From contig JAJZRM010000001.1 in the NCBI GenBank assembly GCA_021802685.1, positions 1-49,200 on the forward strand: a stretch of 49,200 nt of DNA, written 5' to 3'. This DNA comes from Deltaproteobacteria bacterium. Lineage in GTDB: Bacteria; Desulfobacterota; Deferrimicrobia; Deferrimicrobiales; Deferrimicrobiaceae. A model generated the notes under the pieces. The model was not told the DNA's origin. It worked only from the letters and a program-made list of their open reading frames with translations, and did no database searches. Both the position numbers and the translations under genes were made by a program. The first letter of the stretch is position 1; every line of letters begins with the position of its first letter. Of the stretch, positions 46,979 to 49,200 are shown piece after piece.

Positions 46979-49200
46979 CCGGGGCGCGAGGGCGAAAGAT
47001 GTCGTTCCGGCCGTCTTCTTCCTTTCCGCGGCCGCGCTGGCGAACGAGATCGTCCTCATCCGCCTCCTGTCGTGCCGGTTCTGGCCGCATTTCGTCCCGT
47101 TGATCGTCTCGCAGGCGATGCTCGGCTTCGGAGGCGCCGGCGTCGCGCTTCAGGTCGTCCGGCGGCGCGTCGAAAGGTCGCCGTACCGGGTCTTTGCATG
47201 GATGGTCCTTCTCGCCGCCCCGGCGTTCGATCTCGCGTTCCGCGCCTCGCAGCTCGTATCGTTCGATCCGTTCCTGCTGCTTTGGGATCCCGCGGCGTGG
47301 CCGCGGTTCGGGGTCTTCTTCTTCCTTCTCGCCGTTCCCTTCTTCCTTTCCGGCGGCGCGACGGCGATCCCGTTCGCGTTTCTGGGGCTTCGGCCCGGTC
47401 CGGTCTACGCGGCGTCCTTCGCGGGATCGGCGGCCGGCGCGCTCGCCGCGCTCGCGTTTCTCTCGCTTGCGCCGACCGGTTGGCTCTTGCGGCTTCCCCT
47501 TGCGCTCGGGGCGGCGGCGTGCGCCTTCGTCCTGTCGGACAAGGGAGGGGGATCGCGAAAGGGCCGCGCGGCCGCGCTGTGCGCCGTCCTCCTTCTCCTG
47601 GTCATCCCGCCCGCGGATCTCGAACTCTCGCCCTACAAGGACCTGGCGGCCGTCCGGAACCTGCCGGGGGCCCAAGAGATCGCTCGCCGCTTCGGAATAT
47701 CGGGCGATTACCGGGCCGTCTTCGCCCCGGGGATCCACAGCGCGCCGGGCTTGAGCGTCCGTTTCCCGGGAGAGATCCCGCCGCAGGCGGTGCTGTTCGC
47801 GGACGGCGAGCAGCGCGGAACCGTCCCGAAAGACGGCGGAGGGAAGCCTCCGGCGTATCTCGGATATTTTCCCGCCGTCCTTCCGTACCGGCTGGTCGAC
47901 CATCCTCGGGTCCTCCAGCTCGGCCTCCGGGGGACGGAAGGGGTGTTGACGGCCGCGGCGAACCTCGCTTCGTCCGTGACGGTCGTGGAACCCGCACGGG
48001 AACTCGTGCGGCTGGTCCGAGAGGACCTCTCGGGGTTCTCGGGGGGATGGCCGAAGTCTCTCCCCGTCGAGATCCGGGAGGAAGGGGCGCGCAACTTCCT
48101 CGCCAGGGACAGGCGGCTCTTCGACGTCATCGAGGCGCCGGACATTTCCTCGGCGACCTTTTCCTCGCTCGGGGTCCACTCGACCGGGGAGACGTTCCTT
48201 CTCACGCGCGAAGGGATCCGGGCGGCGCTCGCCCGCCTCGGGGAGGGCGGACTCCTCGCGTTTTCGGGGTGGCTCAAGGCCCCCCCGAGGGAGAACGTAA
48301 AGATCCTCCGCACGATCCGGGCGGAGCTTTCGGCCGCGGGCCTTGCGCCCGCCGCCGGCCGGGTCGCCGCGATCCGCGGATGGGGGACCTTTTCCGTGGT
48401 GGCGCGGCGCACACCGTTCCAGCCGGAGGAGATCGCCCGGGTGAGGCGATTCTGCTCCGAATACGGGTATTCGATGGTCTGGCCCGCGGCGGGCGCGGAA
48501 CCCGGAGGCGGAGCGGAGGAACGGGCGCTGCGCGAGGCCGTGTCCGATGCCATGACGGGGCCGCCCGGGGAACGCCGGAACGGACTCTTCGACCTTTCGC
48601 CGGTCACCGACGACTCGCCTTACTTCCATCGCTTTCTGCGCCTGCGGACCTTGCCCGAGTTCAAGCACATCCTCGGGAGCCAGTGGGTGCCCTTCGTGGA
48701 GTGGGGGATCGTGTTCCTCGTGCTCTCGCTGGGCGTGTCGCTCGTACTGGCGGCAGTGCTCCTGCTTGTGCCCGCCGCCTTCGCCCGGGACGGCACCGGG
48801 GAGGCGGGAAAGATCTCCGTGGCCGGCTATTTTTCCGCGATCGGGCTGGCCTACATGCTGGTGGAGCTCACTTTCCTCAAGGCCGGCATCCTTGTTCTCG
48901 GCGATTCCATTCGCGCCGCCAGCCTGGCGATCGGGGGGTTTTCCTTTTTCTCCGGGATCGGGAGCGCCGTGTCCGGACGATGGGAATCGGAGCGGAGGAT
49001 GAAACGGGTCTTCGCGGGCGCCGCGATATGCGCCGTGGCGGGGTTCGTCCTGCTTTCGGCCGCATCCCCCTCTCTGCTTCCGCGGGGGTGGGGGATACGG
49101 ACGGCCGCGTTCGTCGCGGCCCTCGCGCCGGCGGCGTTCCTGATGGGGATGCCGTTCCCCGCGGCGGTCTCACGCCTCGCCGCCGCGGGAGGTTCGGCGA
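46938..49200 (+). CDS. Spermidine-synthase-like integral membrane protein (runs off window)
   Basis: At least 754 codons, open to the window edge. N-terminal block of about six or seven membrane helices (AVFFLSAAALANEIVLIRLL, GVFFFLLAVPFFLSGGATAI), a central soluble domain with a degenerate methyltransferase fold (VLQLGLRGTEGVL, SSVTVVEPARELV, RRLFDVIEAPDISS), the family signature TDDSPYFHRF, and further helices (WGIVFLVLSLGVSLVLAAVL onward). This matches the membrane-fused spermidine synthase/SpeE-like family, generally of unknown role. ATG at 46938 overlaps the PCMT gene by 41 nt; a TTG at 46968 is also possible. No ribosome binding site is seen. Confidence 0.8.
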   Translation, partial: MSFRSLSSASLATDRGARAKDVVPAVFFLSAAALANEIVLIRLLSCRFWPHFVPLIVSQAMLGFGGAGVALQVVRRRVERSPYRVFAWMVLLAAPAFDLAFRASQLVSFDPFLLLWDPAAWPRFGVFFFLLAVPFFLSGGATAIPFAFLGLRPGPVYAASFAGSAAGALAALAFLSLAPTGWLLRLPLALGAAACAFVLSDKGGGSRKGRAAALCAVLLLLVIPPADLELSPYKDLAAVRNLPGAQEIARRFGISGDYRAVFAPGIHSAPGLSVRFPGEIPPQAVLFADGEQRGTVPKDGGGKPPAYLGYFPAVLPYRLVDHPRVLQLGLRGTEGVLTAAANLASSVTVVEPARELVRLVREDLSGFSGGWPKSLPVEIREEGARNFLARDRRLFDVIEAPDISSATFSSLGVHSTGETFLLTREGIRAALARLGEGGLLAFSGWLKAPPRENVKILRTIRAELSAAGLAPAAGRVAAIRGWGTFSVVARRTPFQPEEIARVRRFCSEYGYSMVWPAAGAEPGGGAEERALREAVSDAMTGPPGERRNGLFDLSPVTDDSPYFHRFLRLRTLPEFKHILGSQWVPFVEWGIVFLVLSLGVSLVLAAVLLLVPAAFARDGTGEAGKISVAGYFSAIGLAYMLVELTFLKAGILVLGDSIRAASLAIGGFSFFSGIGSAVSGRWESERRMKRVFAGAAICAVAGFVLLSAASPSLLPRGWGIRTAAFVAALAPAAFLMGMPFPAAVSRLAAAGGSA

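Noticed and set aside
1..49200. CRISPR arrays, tRNA/rRNA genes, insertion sequences, prophage or defence genes
   Set aside because: Looked for regularly spaced repeats, transposase motifs and RNA gene cores by eye and found none; a covariance-model search would be needed to exclude small RNAs.

Overview
The window is a 49.2-kb, very GC-rich bacterial chromosome segment packed with genes. Most messages carry AGGAGG/AGGGGG-type ribosome binding sites, and GTG and TTG starts are common. I saw no rRNA, tRNA, CRISPR array, phage gene, transposase or insertion sequence. A murG-murC-murB-ddl-ftsQ-ftsA-ftsZ cell-division block, a succinyl-CoA:acetate CoA-transferase, a PerR-rubrerythrin pair and a bacteriohemerythrin together suggest an anaerobic or oxygen-wary member of the old Deltaproteobacteria (Desulfuromonadales/Geobacter-like). 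This placement is inferred from gene content, not from a phylogeny.

Layout. 1-9746 (+): end of ftsW, then the division and cell-wall operon, followed by a B12-type radical SAM enzyme. 9754-11008 (-): YjbQ and a stand-alone tandem MshEN-like protein. 11211-14017 (+): maf, yggS-type PLP protein, proC, yggT and DUF167, the last running tail-to-tail into ilvE (-). 15129-18828 (+): FKBP isomerase, crotonase, DUF4126 membrane protein and CoA-transferase. 18853-19683 (-): metallo-beta-lactamase-fold enzyme. 19813-22978 (+): branched-chain 2-oxoacid dehydrogenase E1alpha-E1beta-E2. 22998-26032 (-): hybrid histidine kinase and LOG-family protein. 26201-30438: outer-membrane protein, hemerythrin, two atypical SDR proteins and an MFS transporter. 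30467-33331 (-): pterin dehydratase, moaC, a TrkA-N ion-channel-like protein, a wrecked AzgA purine permease and a secreted hydrolase. 33470-39207 (+): complete tripartite RND efflux pump. 39465-43668: dodecin, perR-rubrerythrin, pdxH, a CxxC-less thioredoxin-reductase-like flavoprotein (-), HAD phosphatase and ACT protein. 43690-45944 (-): ECF sigma/anti-sigma module with two secreted helical proteins. 46271-49200 (+): exported isoaspartyl methyltransferase and a spermidine-synthase-like membrane protein that runs off the window.

The most notable points are: (1) several genes (maf, ilvE, the LOG gene, the outer-membrane protein gene, perR) have a TATAAT-like hexamer 6-8 nt before the start codon and no ribosome binding site, the signature of leaderless transcripts; (2) a near-consensus PerR box lies inside the perR-rubrerythrin promoter; (3) a purine permease gene has lost its start codon and almost all of its middle, leaving only its two ends; (4) an ion-channel-like protein lacks the K+ selectivity filter; (5) a four-gene ECF sigma module looks like an envelope sensor; (6) a small protein is built from c-di-GMP-binding-type MshEN repeats without any ATPase. 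I found no clear multi-gene system that I would call wholly new.
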